Source of the DNA: Porticoccus sp964395715
GTDB taxonomy: Bacteria > Pseudomonadota > Gammaproteobacteria > Pseudomonadales > Porticoccaceae
Reading direction: 5' to 3'
DNA: 64,000 bases
NCBI GenBank assembly: GCA_964395715.1
Contig: CAYNAU010000001.1
Span: 434,001-498,000 of the forward strand
Shown here in pieces: positions 1 to 8,558 of this stretch (positions within the stretch are counted from its first letter, which is position 1; each line of letters begins with the position of its first letter). The translations under genes were made by a program, and so were the position numbers. The notes under the pieces are model-generated. The model ran no database searches. It had not been told where the DNA came from and worked only from the letters and a program-made list of their open reading frames with translations.

Positions 1-1039
1 ACCCCTGAAAATCCCCTGGTGCTTCCACCAGTTGCGCCAGGGCTTCCTTGAGCCGACTGAACTCTTCCTCAAGCACTGCAACCATGGCTTTGGCGGTGTC
101 GTTCTGATACAGCGCCGAAAAGCTGTTGTTCGCTTCTTCCACCAGCACGTCGGGCAGCGCCTCATCCAGGTGATACAGCTCCCTGATCAGGGTGGATCTG
201 GCACCCTGGCTTTTGCCATGGGCAATGTAAAACAGCAGATTCTTCAGCAGGATTTGCGGCATGGGCTGCATCAAGCCATCATAGCCCGCCTGGGAAAGAC
301 GGCGGATTTCCACCTCCAGCTGTCGCAGCAGCATCTGCACCGCCTGACCCAATTTGATGTCTTTGCCGGCAATACCCTCCAGAAGAGCCAGCACCACATT
401 CCAGAGTGGCTCCCGGGGCATGCCTTTGCTCAGTTCACGAAGCCGCGAAAAGACCTTATCCAGGTAACTGAAGTTTTCTTCGACCTTCTCGCCCTTGACC
501 ACCCCCAGCAGGGCGTACTGATACATTTGCCGCAGTTTGCGCAACAAATTGGTCATAGCCACCGGGTCAGGTTGCCGATTGTAGGATTTGCTGAGCTGCT
601 CTGAAGCGAGCATTTGTGGCGTAAAGTAGGCTGTTTCCGACACCAGCGGCTCTGACTTGATGGCTCGCAGCTCATTGAGCAAAAGCAGCAGTGTTTCCGG
701 TTGGTCCTGACGACTGTTGAGCAACTGCTGCAGGTAACCGGGCAAGGTGAGAATAGCCTGTATCAGCACTGCGCCGGCATCGGCGATATTCATCACCCGC
801 CGGTCAAGAATGCGCTGGGCCACTTGCTCCATTTCCCCGGCCAACAACAGAGGGCCATGGCACTCCGCCATTTTCAGAGAACCGTGAACCTCATGGATCA
901 GCGCCAGACATCGGCGCATGGGTTCATCGTTTTCTGAATGAACAAGAAAGACTTCCAGCGCCTCAGCGGCTTCATTCAGACTGGTTTCGACTTCATCCGC
1001 CAACCAGGCCAGACCCTGCAATTTTCCCTGCTGCTCCAT
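1..1039 (-). CDS. chpA: ChpA-type chemosensory histidine kinase, N-terminal part (runs off the window)
   Basis: The minus frame is open from an ATG at 1039 to the window edge (346 codons) and is not closed by a stop. The visible protein starts MEQQGKLQGLAWLADEVE and consists of helical Hpt-like and FimL-like segments, for example LIHEVHGSLKMAEC, where the His would be a phosphotransfer site. This matches the N-terminal part of ChpA, the CheA-type hub kinase that phosphorylates PilG and PilH to control pilus extension, retraction and surface-sensing cAMP signalling. The kinase core and CheY-like end lie outside the window. The start codon directly abuts the pilK stop (1040-1042), so the two are translationally coupled. 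Identity rests on gene order plus sequence character. Confidence 0.85.
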   Translation of the reverse strand, partial: MEQQGKLQGLAWLADEVETSLNEAAEALEVFLVHSENDEPMRRCLALIHEVHGSLKMAECHGPLLLAGEMEQVAQRILDRRVMNIADAGAVLIQAILTLPGYLQQLLNSRQDQPETLLLLLNELRAIKSEPLVSETAYFTPQMLASEQLSKSYNRQPDPVAMTNLLRKLRQMYQYALLGVVKGEKVEENFSYLDKVFSRLRELSKGMPREPLWNVVLALLEGIAGKDIKLGQAVQMLLRQLEVEIRRLSQAGYDGLMQPMPQILLKNLLFYIAHGKSQGARSTLIRELYHLDEALPDVLVEEANNSFSALYQNDTAKAMVAVLEEEFSRLKEALAQLVEAPGDFQG

Positions 1040-1858
1040 CTAGCACTCCCTGTCGCTTTCAGCACGGACAAATACCAGGACGTCATCCGCACGCTGGCGC
1101 TGTAGACCGGGGACCGGTCGGGACAGGTATTCGCCGGGGCCCAGCACCAGAAAGCCACCCGGTTTCAGGCAACTCGCCAACCGTTCAACCAGTGCCGTGC
1201 GCTGCCTGTCGCTGAAGTACACCAGTACATGCTGGCAAAAAATAACATCCATACCTCGGGTTTCATCCGGCCACTGATCATCGACCAGATTAATTTTGCG
1301 AAATTGCACCCGATCGCGTAACTCCCGTGCGATAGCAACCTGCTGCTCAGTGACGGCTTCAAAAGCAGATTGTTCTTCCACTGTGAGACTTTGAATGGCA
1401 GCCCGGGGATAAAACCCCTGCTCGGCCTGGGCCAGGGCTACCTCGGAAATATCCGAAGCCAGAATCTGAACTCGGTCCAAGGGCACATGTTGTCCCGCGG
1501 TGATGGCCATAGAGCAGGCTTCTTCGCCAGTGGCACAGCCCGCGCTCCACAGTTTCAGAGTGTCGGCAGTTGAATCGCCTGATCGCGAACGCAGAAATTG
1601 CGCCAGAAAATCAAACGAGGGACGGTGGCGGAAAAAACCGGTTTCCCGAATCAGCACATGTTCCAGCAGTTGTTGCCACCAGCGATCCAGAGACGCGACT
1701 GGCCTGACATGGGTGTCGCTGAAACACTGCAGCTGTCTGACCAACCCACGGCGCACATGAGCCTCCCAGGCGGGGGTCACGCAAACGCCGGTTCTGGTTT
1801 CCAGCAAGGCTGCCCAGCGACTAAAGGTTCGGTCACTCAACGCCACTACCTGATCCAT
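1040..1858 (-). CDS. pilK: CheR-type chemoreceptor methyltransferase PilK
   Basis: This 272-residue protein has the CheR fold. A short N-terminal helical domain is followed by a SAM-binding domain whose motif I reads LWSAGCATGEEACSMA, nearly identical to the CheR family signature, and by later motifs DVIFCQHVLVYFS and LKPGGFLVLGPGE. CheR enzymes methylate glutamates of chemoreceptors; the neighbouring PilJ is the obvious substrate, in the cytoplasm at the cell pole. A GGAGAA sequence lies just before the ATG. It sits between pilJ (29 nt gap) and chpA (no gap) in one operon. No pilL-like CheB is visible in the window, but in Pseudomonas the CheB gene lies downstream of chpA. Confidence 0.9.
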   Translation of the reverse strand: MDQVVALSDRTFSRWAALLETRTGVCVTPAWEAHVRRGLVRQLQCFSDTHVRPVASLDRWWQQLLEHVLIRETGFFRHRPSFDFLAQFLRSRSGDSTADTLKLWSAGCATGEEACSMAITAGQHVPLDRVQILASDISEVALAQAEQGFYPRAAIQSLTVEEQSAFEAVTEQQVAIARELRDRVQFRKINLVDDQWPDETRGMDVIFCQHVLVYFSDRQRTALVERLASCLKPGGFLVLGPGEYLSRPVPGLQRQRADDVLVFVRAESDREC

Positions 1859-1887
1859 AGGGATTCTCCGTCAGGTACTCAGGTGTA

Positions 1888-4425
1888 TTACAGGGTTGAA
1901 GTTGTCTGTTTCGAGCTTTCCTCTTCCGTCTCTTCCTCACTGTAGAAATCTTCTGTCAGCGCATCAAAGTCCAGCTCATCATCAGGGTCCGTTTCCTGGA
2001 GCGATTTGAGCAGTGCCGCCTCGTCGTAGTCATCGCTTTGGCCCTGCTCCCGTTCTACCGGTATCTCTTCTGCCAGCTCGTCGCGGGTAGCTTCTGCATC
2101 CTGCAGCACACTCTCAACAGTATCCGCTGCGGCCTGATCGCCCCCTTTATGCAGCGCCTGGTCAATCAGGTCAAACTCGTCGTCTGATAGCATCGTGCCG
2201 CGCATCGGCTGACGCTCCCTGGCTGGCTGCGGTTTCGACTCAGTCTCGGCTTCTTTTTCCGGGGCTTCCCCGGTTAAGGCTTCCTCGCCTTCTTCCATCA
2301 GGCTGAGGCCGGCATCTGCCGTTGCACTCGCCGTGGTTTCTTCCTGCTCTTCTTCAAACTGGTACTCTTCGTCGACATAGTCGTTATAGCCGGCATCATC
2401 CTCATCATAGTCAGGGAGTTCACGCTCCATGGAAGCAGGCAATTTGAAGCCGGAAACCGAGTTGCGCAATTCGACCGCCAGTTCCGCCAGTTCGCCAATC
2501 GACTGGGCGGTATTGTTGGTTCCGGACAGTGTCTGGGATGTAATATCCTGAATCACGTTCATGGTGCGTGACACATGGCCGGCGGTTGTGGCCTGGTGTT
2601 TGGCCGCCGTGGAGATGTCCTGAATCAATTCCGCCAGGTCGGCAGATACCGTTTCAATCTCTTCCAGAGCAACACCCGCCGCATGGGCCCGCTCAGCACC
2701 TTTCACCACCTCAGCGGTGGTCTGCTCCATCGAACTCACGGCTTCGTTGGTATCCGTCTGAATGGTCTTCACCAGGGAAGCAATCTGTTTGGTTGCACCC
2801 GCGGAACGTTCCGCCAGTCGCTGCACTTCATCCGCAACCACCGCAAAACCCCGACCGGCATCACCCGCCATGGAGGCCTGGATCGCGGCGTTCAATGCGA
2901 GGATGTTGGTTTGATCGGCAATGTCATTGATCAACGATACGATATCGCCAATTTCCTGGGAGCTTTCACCCAGGCGCTTGATGCGTTTGGAGGTATCCTG
3001 AATCTGCTCGCGAATGGTATCCATGCCGCCAATGGTGTTTTGCACCACGCCGGCGCCTTTCTTGGCAATGGACACCGATTTTTCCGCCACGTTGGCGGAC
3101 TCTGCGGAGTTGGATGACACCTGATCGATGGTCACGGCCATTTCATTAATGGCCGCGGAGGCACCGGCTATTTCCTGCGCCTGGTGCTCGGACGCCTCAG
3201 CCAGTTGCAGTGCGGTGGCACGTGTTTCGTTGGCAGCAGCAGAAACGTTCTCCGACGTATCCTGGATCTGCGCTACCAGAATCCGCAGCTGGTCGATGGC
3301 GTAGTTAATAGAGTCGGCGATCGCGCCGGTAAAGTCTTCCGTTACCGTGGCATGGCTGGTCAGGTCACCTTCACCGAGGCCGGCAATTTCATCCAGCAAC
3401 CTGAGAATGGCCTGCTGGTTCTGTTCGTTATCCGTGGCCGAGTCCCGCAGGCGTCGCCGGGTTTCCGCAGAATTTTTAAACGCCATCAGCGTCAACAACA
3501 GAATACCGAAAACCCCGGCGTACAGTGCAGTGGTGTAACTCAGGTCCCTGGTTTCCGGCAGTTTCGCGATGGTGTCTGACATCTCGCTGAGTTGCTCCTG
3601 CAACTGTGGCGACTTGTCCAGGATGGTATTGGTGGCTTTGATGGCATTAAACAGCGCCGGGGTGGCATCAAAAATTTCCTGCATGGAGGTGCTGACAAAG
3701 CCAAACTGTTCGGTGATCTGTTCAAGGCTGGCCCTAACTGCGGGCACCGTCACACGACTGAGTCCCATGGTGGCATCGCCGTTTTTCATGGCATCCAGTA
3801 CCTGGCCAAACAACTTGATATCCCGGGAGAACTGCTCGGCCGCTTTCTCTGCATCCACGCCACCTGAAAGCATGCGATCCACATTGCGGCCAATGCGCTC
3901 GGCGCGCCAGGACTGGGCCTGCGCAAAGGCTGACTGGGAGGCCGGGGCGGCATTGGCCAGCAGCAATTCGACAACCTTGGTATGTTCCTGCTGCAGATCC
4001 GGCAAGGTGCGATTCAGGGTTTTGGCGACCTGATTCAGGAAAATGACCGGCTGTTTATTATCAATAATTATCTGGGCATTGCTGTGTGCCTGGAACCAGG
4101 CATCCTGCAAACGGCTCAGCTGGTCATCACCCACCTCACCCTCCAGGTTGTGGTTCAGTTGATCCCAGCTTCCCTTCATCTGATCCACTAGGTTCTGCAG
4201 TTCGCCAAACGCGGCCTCGTTACCGGAAGCAGATGCCTTGGACAGGGTCACCAGACGATAGGACTGGGCACGCAGCTCTGACATCAGCTGCAGGCTCTCC
4301 TGATCTTTCGCCGTCTGGTTGAATACCAGCAACAGGTTAAACCCGAGAAAAACCACTACGGCGATCAACGTCACTGACAGCAACGTGATCGATGAGCTGG
4401 TCTTTGATTTCTTGGAAGCAGTCAT
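1888..4425 (-). CDS. pilJ: Twitching-motility chemoreceptor PilJ with a long acidic C-terminal tail
   Basis: This 845-residue methyl-accepting chemoreceptor has an N-terminal membrane helix (about residues 14-34), a periplasmic PilJ-type sensing region, a second membrane helix (about 300-318), a HAMP-like linker and a long coiled-coil signalling domain. The highly conserved hairpin tip contains DQTNILALNAAIQAS and GRGFAVVADEVQRLA. PilJ feeds the PilI-ChpA complex and reports pilus or surface contact. The Pseudomonas protein is about 680 residues and ends near the LRNSVSGFKLP equivalent. Here about 165 further residues follow, extremely rich in Asp and Glu, without a recognisable domain. The frame is continuous through the tail, so it is not an annotation artefact. 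Confidence 0.9.
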   Translation of the reverse strand: MTASKKSKTSSSITLLSVTLIAVVVFLGFNLLLVFNQTAKDQESLQLMSELRAQSYRLVTLSKASASGNEAAFGELQNLVDQMKGSWDQLNHNLEGEVGDDQLSRLQDAWFQAHSNAQIIIDNKQPVIFLNQVAKTLNRTLPDLQQEHTKVVELLLANAAPASQSAFAQAQSWRAERIGRNVDRMLSGGVDAEKAAEQFSRDIKLFGQVLDAMKNGDATMGLSRVTVPAVRASLEQITEQFGFVSTSMQEIFDATPALFNAIKATNTILDKSPQLQEQLSEMSDTIAKLPETRDLSYTTALYAGVFGILLLTLMAFKNSAETRRRLRDSATDNEQNQQAILRLLDEIAGLGEGDLTSHATVTEDFTGAIADSINYAIDQLRILVAQIQDTSENVSAAANETRATALQLAEASEHQAQEIAGASAAINEMAVTIDQVSSNSAESANVAEKSVSIAKKGAGVVQNTIGGMDTIREQIQDTSKRIKRLGESSQEIGDIVSLINDIADQTNILALNAAIQASMAGDAGRGFAVVADEVQRLAERSAGATKQIASLVKTIQTDTNEAVSSMEQTTAEVVKGAERAHAAGVALEEIETVSADLAELIQDISTAAKHQATTAGHVSRTMNVIQDITSQTLSGTNNTAQSIGELAELAVELRNSVSGFKLPASMERELPDYDEDDAGYNDYVDEEYQFEEEQEETTASATADAGLSLMEEGEEALTGEAPEKEAETESKPQPARERQPMRGTMLSDDEFDLIDQALHKGGDQAAADTVESVLQDAEATRDELAEEIPVEREQGQSDDYDEAALLKSLQETDPDDELDFDALTEDFYSEEETEEESSKQTTSTL

Positions 4426-4498
4426 GTCTAAGTCACTCCGGGCAATTCATCACCACGCCGCTTTGCGGTGTACTTGCCAATTACAATTCGATAGCAGC

Positions 4499-5038
4499 CT
4501 ATGCCGCCACCGCCATAAAACGAGGATCATTCAGCAAAGGGCCCAACCGCAGCAACACCCAGGCATTGTCCGGCTGTACAAAACTGCCCTCCGCGTAGAG
4601 CACCAGTGGCTCGGGCACCAACGCGGCCCGACGAGTAAAGGTATCCACCTTGAAGTGCCGCATGCCATGCACCTGATCTACAGCCAGGCCCAGGAAAACA
4701 CCAAACATCTCGATCACAATGACACGCTGGGTTTTCGTTGTGCCGGATAACTGGCTGCCTAAAAAGGCCGCCAGATTAATGACCGGCAACAATCGGCCCC
4801 TCAGGTTCGCCATACCCATCACCCAGGGCTTAACCCTGGGAAGTGATGTGTATTGTGGCATTTCGATAATTTCGACCAGCTCTTCCAGAGGCATAGCCAG
4901 ATTGTGACCGAGCAGGGAAAAACACACCACCTTGCGCGTTGCGACAATATCCTGTTGGGCGGGAAGGCTTCTAGCATTTTCAGCATAACGCTGGGCAAGT
5001 GAAACCAGGACCTTGAAAGGTGTGCGCTGACTCGTCAT
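4499..5038 (-). CDS. pilI: CheW-type adaptor PilI
   Basis: This 179-residue protein has a single CheW domain, with the family features CFSLLGHNLAMPLEELVEII near residue 40 and MGMANLRGRLLPVINL near residue 80. CheW adaptors bridge the receptor tip to the kinase, so it should couple PilJ to ChpA. Length and position (pilG-pilH-pilI-pilJ) match the Pseudomonas Chp cluster. It is separated from pilH by 20 nt and from pilJ by 73 nt, all on the minus strand, and is probably co-transcribed with both. Confidence 0.9.
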   Translation of the reverse strand: MTSQRTPFKVLVSLAQRYAENARSLPAQQDIVATRKVVCFSLLGHNLAMPLEELVEIIEMPQYTSLPRVKPWVMGMANLRGRLLPVINLAAFLGSQLSGTTKTQRVIVIEMFGVFLGLAVDQVHGMRHFKVDTFTRRAALVPEPLVLYAEGSFVQPDNAWVLLRLGPLLNDPRFMAVAA

Positions 5039-5058
5039 GGCCTGTCAGTGATCAGCAT

Positions 5059-5421
5059 TTAGCTGATCACTTCCTTGAGTACACTGATCAGGCTTTTTTC
5101 ACTGACAGGTTTGGTCAGGTAGGCTTTGGCCCCCTGGCGCATACCCCACACCTTATCCGTATCCTGGTCTTTGGTGGTGACAATAATCACGGGGATATGC
5201 TCGGTTTCGCTGGCCTTGCTTAATTGACGGGTGGTTTGAAAACCGTTGACCCCCGGCAATACGATATCCATGAGAATGGCATCCGGCTGCTCTTTTGCTG
5301 CCAGCGCCAGGCCGTCCTCACCGCTTATGGCCGCCAGTACTTCGTAGCCATTTTTCTGCAACAGTCCCGTGAGTTGATGGGTTTCTGTTGGTGAATCATC
5401 AACGATCAATATTCTCGCCAT
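5059..5421 (-). CDS. pilH: CheY-like response regulator PilH
   Basis: This 120-residue stand-alone receiver domain starts MARILIVDDSPTE. It has the acidic pair near the N-terminus, the phosphoacceptor Asp in PDAILMDIVLPG, the Thr in IIVTTKD and the Lys in YLTKPVS. In the Chp system PilH acts with or against PilG, and in Pseudomonas it favours retraction and tunes ChpA output. The start lies inside the 3' end of pilG (23 nt overlap), so translation of the two is coupled. Confidence 0.92.
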   Translation of the reverse strand: MARILIVDDSPTETHQLTGLLQKNGYEVLAAISGEDGLALAAKEQPDAILMDIVLPGVNGFQTTRQLSKASETEHIPVIIVTTKDQDTDKVWGMRQGAKAYLTKPVSEKSLISVLKEVIS

Positions 5422-5854
5422 CTGCTCCCCCGGCTGGAATATCCATGCCTTCAGGTACTACATCCACTGCCTCACTGTTGGAGAACTTGTCCAACGCTTC
5501 GAACAGCTCTGTCTTACTGAAAGGTTTGGTCAGGTAATCATCTGCCCCCACAATACGGCCCTTGGCTTTATCAAAAAGCCCGTCCTTACTTGAAAGCATG
5601 ATTACCGGGATATGTTTAAACTGGCTGTTGTTCTTGATCAGGGCACAGGTCTGATAACCGTCCAATCGCGGCATCATGATGTCCACAAAAATAACACTGG
5701 GCTTGCTGTCAGCAATTTTGGAGAGTGAGTCGAAACCGTCAATGGCGGTGATAACCTCACACCCGGCCTTGCTGAGGAGGGTTTCCGCAGTTCGGCGTAT
5801 GGTATTACTGTCATCAATAACCATGACTTTCAGACCATTGTACTGTTCTTCCAT
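5399..5854 (-). CDS. pilG: CheY-like response regulator PilG
   Basis: This receiver-domain protein starts MEEQYNGLKVMVIDDSNTIR, very close to Pseudomonas PilG. It has the phosphoacceptor Asp in VIFVDIMMPRLDGYQ and the Lys in DYLTKPFSKTE. PilG activates pilus extension and, in Pseudomonas, adenylate cyclase signalling. I chose the ATG at 5852-5854 because GGGGCGAG precedes it and the PilG family begins there; an upstream in-frame start at 5926 would add 24 residues without family support. The C-terminus has about 20 extra residues rich in acidic residues and Gly compared with the Pseudomonas protein. It is the first gene of the minus-strand chp operon. Confidence 0.92.
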   Translation of the reverse strand: MEEQYNGLKVMVIDDSNTIRRTAETLLSKAGCEVITAIDGFDSLSKIADSKPSVIFVDIMMPRLDGYQTCALIKNNSQFKHIPVIMLSSKDGLFDKAKGRIVGADDYLTKPFSKTELFEALDKFSNSEAVDVVPEGMDIPAGGADGENIDR

Positions 5855-5885
5855 TGCTGCTCGCCCCGTTATGTTGTGAATACGC

Positions 5886-5905
5886 CTGCCTTTACGCAAA
5901 GGCAG
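5886..5905 (-). other. Hairpin in the pilG leader
   Basis: CTGCCTTT and AAAGGCAG form an 8-bp perfect stem with a 4-nt loop, 31 nt upstream of the pilG start and within the probable 5' leader. There is no U-run, so it is not a terminator. It may influence mRNA stability or translation; the function is unknown. Confidence 0.4.
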
Positions 5906-6019
5906 TGGATTATGTAACACAATCACTTGGTTTTATCTATAACCGTCCGCCGCCATCAAAACCTGAACACAGTTTTAACGTTTGGCAGTTGCGCTTGCAG
6001 AGCCGTGCCCTTACCTTAA

Positions 6020-6033
6020 GCCGATATATCGGC
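6020..6033. promoter_or_regulatory. 14-bp perfect palindrome in the pilG/gshB divergent region
   Basis: GCCGATATATCGGC is a perfect palindrome near the middle of the 238-bp region between divergent pilG and gshB. Its form is that of a dimeric regulator site. I cannot assign it to a known regulator, and no clear promoter elements can be placed around it with confidence. Confidence 0.35.
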
Positions 6034-6092
6034 CACTACTCTGACATCTTATAGAACAAGTCCTTTTTCGTGGCGTGACAAAGGTAACAGTT

Positions 6093-7040
6093 ATGACGAG
6101 AACTCTTGGGGTTGTGATGGATCCCATCGAAAAAATCAATCCGAAAAAGGACACCACCCTGGTTCTGCTGCTGGCTGCCCAACAGCAGGGGTGGCAACTG
6201 ATGTACATGGAGCAGTCATGGCTGTCCATCGAAAATGGCGAACCCACTGCCAGCATGGCACCCCTGGAGGTCTACGACGACACTGAACACTGGTTCAAGC
6301 TCGGCGATCGCCGCCAGACGTCGCTGGCCTCACTCGACGTCATTATCATGCGCAAAGACCCGCCGTTTGACAGCGAGTACATCTACACCACCTACATACT
6401 GGAAGCAGCTGAAAGGCTCGGCACACTGGTGGTCAACAAACCCCAGAGCCTCAGGGACTGCAACGAAAAAGTGTTTGCCACCCTGTTTCCGGAGTGCTCA
6501 CCTCCCCTGCTGGTAAGCCGCGACCCAAAACAACTAAAGGCGTTTCGCCAACTGCATGACGATGTGGTCTACAAACCGCTCGACGGCATGGGCGGCACTG
6601 CCGTTTTCCGGGTGCGACCCGACGACCCCAATCTCAGCGTGATTATCGAAATGCTCACGCACCACGGACAACGGACCATCATGGCACAAAAATTTATTCC
6701 CGATATCAGCAACGGCGATAAACGCATTCTGATGGTGGATGGCGAGCCCATCCCCTACTGCCTGGCCCGCATCCCCGCTGAAGGTGAGCTGCGCGGCAAC
6801 CTGGCAGCCGGCGGCTCCGGCGTGGTTCGGCCCCTCAGTGATCGCGACCGATGGATTGCCGCTCAAATTGGTCCGGTCTTGAAACACAAGGGCATCCTGT
6901 TTGCCGGCCTCGACGTGATTGGTGACTACCTGACGGAAATCAATATCACCAGCCCCACCTGCGCACGGGAGATCAACCGTGAGCAGGATACCGATATCGG
7001 CGGCAAGCTGATGGACGCCATCGCCAAGAGACTTTCCTGA
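6093..7040 (+). CDS. gshB: Glutathione synthetase
   Basis: This ATP-grasp enzyme (315 residues) joins gamma-glutamylcysteine to glycine in the second step of glutathione synthesis. The N-terminus MTRTLGVVMDPIEKI is typical of GshB. Later conserved stretches include VYKPLDGMGGTAVFRV (ATP-grasp loop), GDKRILMVDGEPIPYCLAR, and NITSPTCAREIN near the end. I chose ATG 6093, preceded by AAGGT, over the GTG at 6075 because the family starts with this methionine. It leads the plus-strand gshB-tonB3 pair, whose genes overlap by one base. Confidence 0.93.
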   Translation: MTRTLGVVMDPIEKINPKKDTTLVLLLAAQQQGWQLMYMEQSWLSIENGEPTASMAPLEVYDDTEHWFKLGDRRQTSLASLDVIIMRKDPPFDSEYIYTTYILEAAERLGTLVVNKPQSLRDCNEKVFATLFPECSPPLLVSRDPKQLKAFRQLHDDVVYKPLDGMGGTAVFRVRPDDPNLSVIIEMLTHHGQRTIMAQKFIPDISNGDKRILMVDGEPIPYCLARIPAEGELRGNLAAGGSGVVRPLSDRDRWIAAQIGPVLKHKGILFAGLDVIGDYLTEINITSPTCAREINREQDTDIGGKLMDAIAKRLS

Positions 7041-7915
7041 TGGCAATCAGCTTCGAGCACACGCGCAATGAAGACCAACCGGATCGCATGGGGTTTTCAC
7101 TGTTTCTCGCCGTTGCCATCCATGCAATGGTGATCTTTGGTATCGGCTTCAAACTCTACCAACACAATGCCCAGGCGCCGACGCTGGAAGTGACTCTTGC
7201 CCAGCACCGGGTTGAAGAAAAGCCTGAAAAAGCCGATTTTCTGGCACAACACAACCAACAGGGCAGTGGCGACCAGCAGGAAGCACAGGAGCTGACCACT
7301 GATCGCCTCCCCGAGGTCGTCGATACCCAGCTCAGAAAGACCGGTGCACAACCACAACAGCGACAACAGCAAGTGAAAAGCGGTGCAACCCCCGTCATCA
7401 GCACCACAGCGGACAGCCGTTCATCCTCGATCAACGAAGAAGTGAAGGAAACAAGGGAGACGCCGGCAACTCCCTCACTTCCCCCTGCTGTGCAAATGGA
7501 ATTTGCCAGCCTCAAGGCGAAACTTGACCAACAGCAGCGCCAGTACAGCAAACTCCCCAGAGTGCTGCGGGTCACGTCCGCCAGTACCATGGCGGCAGAA
7601 CATGCCGGCTACCTGCAATACTGGATTGATCGCATCGAGGTGGTCGGGAACAATAATTATCCGGAAGAAGCACGCCGCAACGCCATCTACGGCGATCTCA
7701 GGCTGGCGGTGACACTGCTGCCCGATGGCGCGGTGGACAGTATCGAGATCCTGCTCAGCTCGGGTCAGAGGGTGCTGGATCTGGCCGCCGTCCGCACGGT
7801 ACGGCTCGCATCGCCCTTTGCACCCTTTCCACCGGAAATGGCTCAATGGGACAAGCTGGAGATTATCCGTACCTGGCGCTTTGAACCGGGTCATCGCCTG
7901 AACACCGAGAATTAA
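7040..7915 (+). CDS. tonB3: TonB family energy transducer, TonB3-like
   Basis: This 291-residue protein has a short cytoplasmic start, one membrane anchor (about residues 18-38, SLFLAVAIHAMVIFGIG), a Gln-rich periplasmic spacer rather than a Pro-Lys one, and a C-terminal TonB domain (IDRIEVVGNNNYPEEARR followed by GDLRLAVTLLPDGAVDSI). TonB proteins pass proton-motive energy to outer-membrane receptors. Its place between gshB and yqgE next to the Chp genes is that of Pseudomonas TonB3 (PA0406), which is needed for normal twitching motility. No exbB/exbD is linked. ATG overlaps the gshB stop by one base. Confidence 0.85.
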   Translation: MAISFEHTRNEDQPDRMGFSLFLAVAIHAMVIFGIGFKLYQHNAQAPTLEVTLAQHRVEEKPEKADFLAQHNQQGSGDQQEAQELTTDRLPEVVDTQLRKTGAQPQQRQQQVKSGATPVISTTADSRSSSINEEVKETRETPATPSLPPAVQMEFASLKAKLDQQQRQYSKLPRVLRVTSASTMAAEHAGYLQYWIDRIEVVGNNNYPEEARRNAIYGDLRLAVTLLPDGAVDSIEILLSSGQRVLDLAAVRTVRLASPFAPFPPEMAQWDKLEIIRTWRFEPGHRLNTEN

Positions 7916-7976
7916 ACGGCGCGTATTTACGCTGAACAGACTTGTAATCCCGAGCATCACGCCCATACTAACCATT

Positions 7977-8558
7977 ATGAACGACAGCGTTTTTGAGAAA
8001 GATTACCAAAGCTTGGCCAACCACTTCCTGGTGGCCATGCCAGGGCTGCATGACCCCAATTTTTCACACTCTATTATCTACATTTGCGATCACTCGGAAG
8101 AAGGCGCCATGGGGCTGGTCATCAACAACCCTCTGGAAATCCCTCTGAGCCAGATATTTGAGCAATTCGAACTCACCTATTCTCCCAAAGTCGGTGAAGC
8201 ACCGCTGATGTCCGGTGGACCGGTACAGATAGACCGCGGTTTTGTCCTGCACCGGAAAGTCCTGCGGGAATGGGAAGCCACGCTGCCGATTTCCAACGAG
8301 ATCTGCCTCACCTCATCACGGGATATCATTTCCGACATCGCCGATGAACAGGGGCCCGGCGACATGCTGGTGACGCTGGGTTATGCCGGGTGGGGCCCCG
8401 GGCAGCTTGAAGAAGAGCTGGCCAACAATGCCTGGCTAACCGTGCCCGGTGATGCGGACATCATTTTCAACGTGCCCTGCGAGCAGCGCGCCAACGCTGC
8501 TGCTGCCAAAATCGGCATTGATCTCAACCTGTTGAGTTCCAATGCCGGACACGCCTGA
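7977..8558 (+). CDS. yqgE: UPF0301 protein YqgE
   Basis: This 193-residue protein belongs to the UPF0301/AlgH family. It has the conserved N-terminal stretch LANHFLVAMPGLHDPNFSHS, then EEGAMGLVINNP, YSPKVGEAPLMSGGPVQIDRG and LVTLGYAGWGPGQLEEEL. The molecular function is not established; the Pseudomonas homologue AlgH was linked to alginate regulation. It overlaps ruvX by 17 nt, the usual pairing. Confidence 0.9.
   Translation: MNDSVFEKDYQSLANHFLVAMPGLHDPNFSHSIIYICDHSEEGAMGLVINNPLEIPLSQIFEQFELTYSPKVGEAPLMSGGPVQIDRGFVLHRKVLREWEATLPISNEICLTSSRDIISDIADEQGPGDMLVTLGYAGWGPGQLEEELANNAWLTVPGDADIIFNVPCEQRANAAAAKIGIDLNLLSSNAGHA

Noticed and set aside
32..937. Plus-strand reading frames of 190 and 78 codons at the window start
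   Set aside because: They lie antisense to the open minus frame of chpA, which shows family-like sequence; their products are His/Gln-rich shadow translations.
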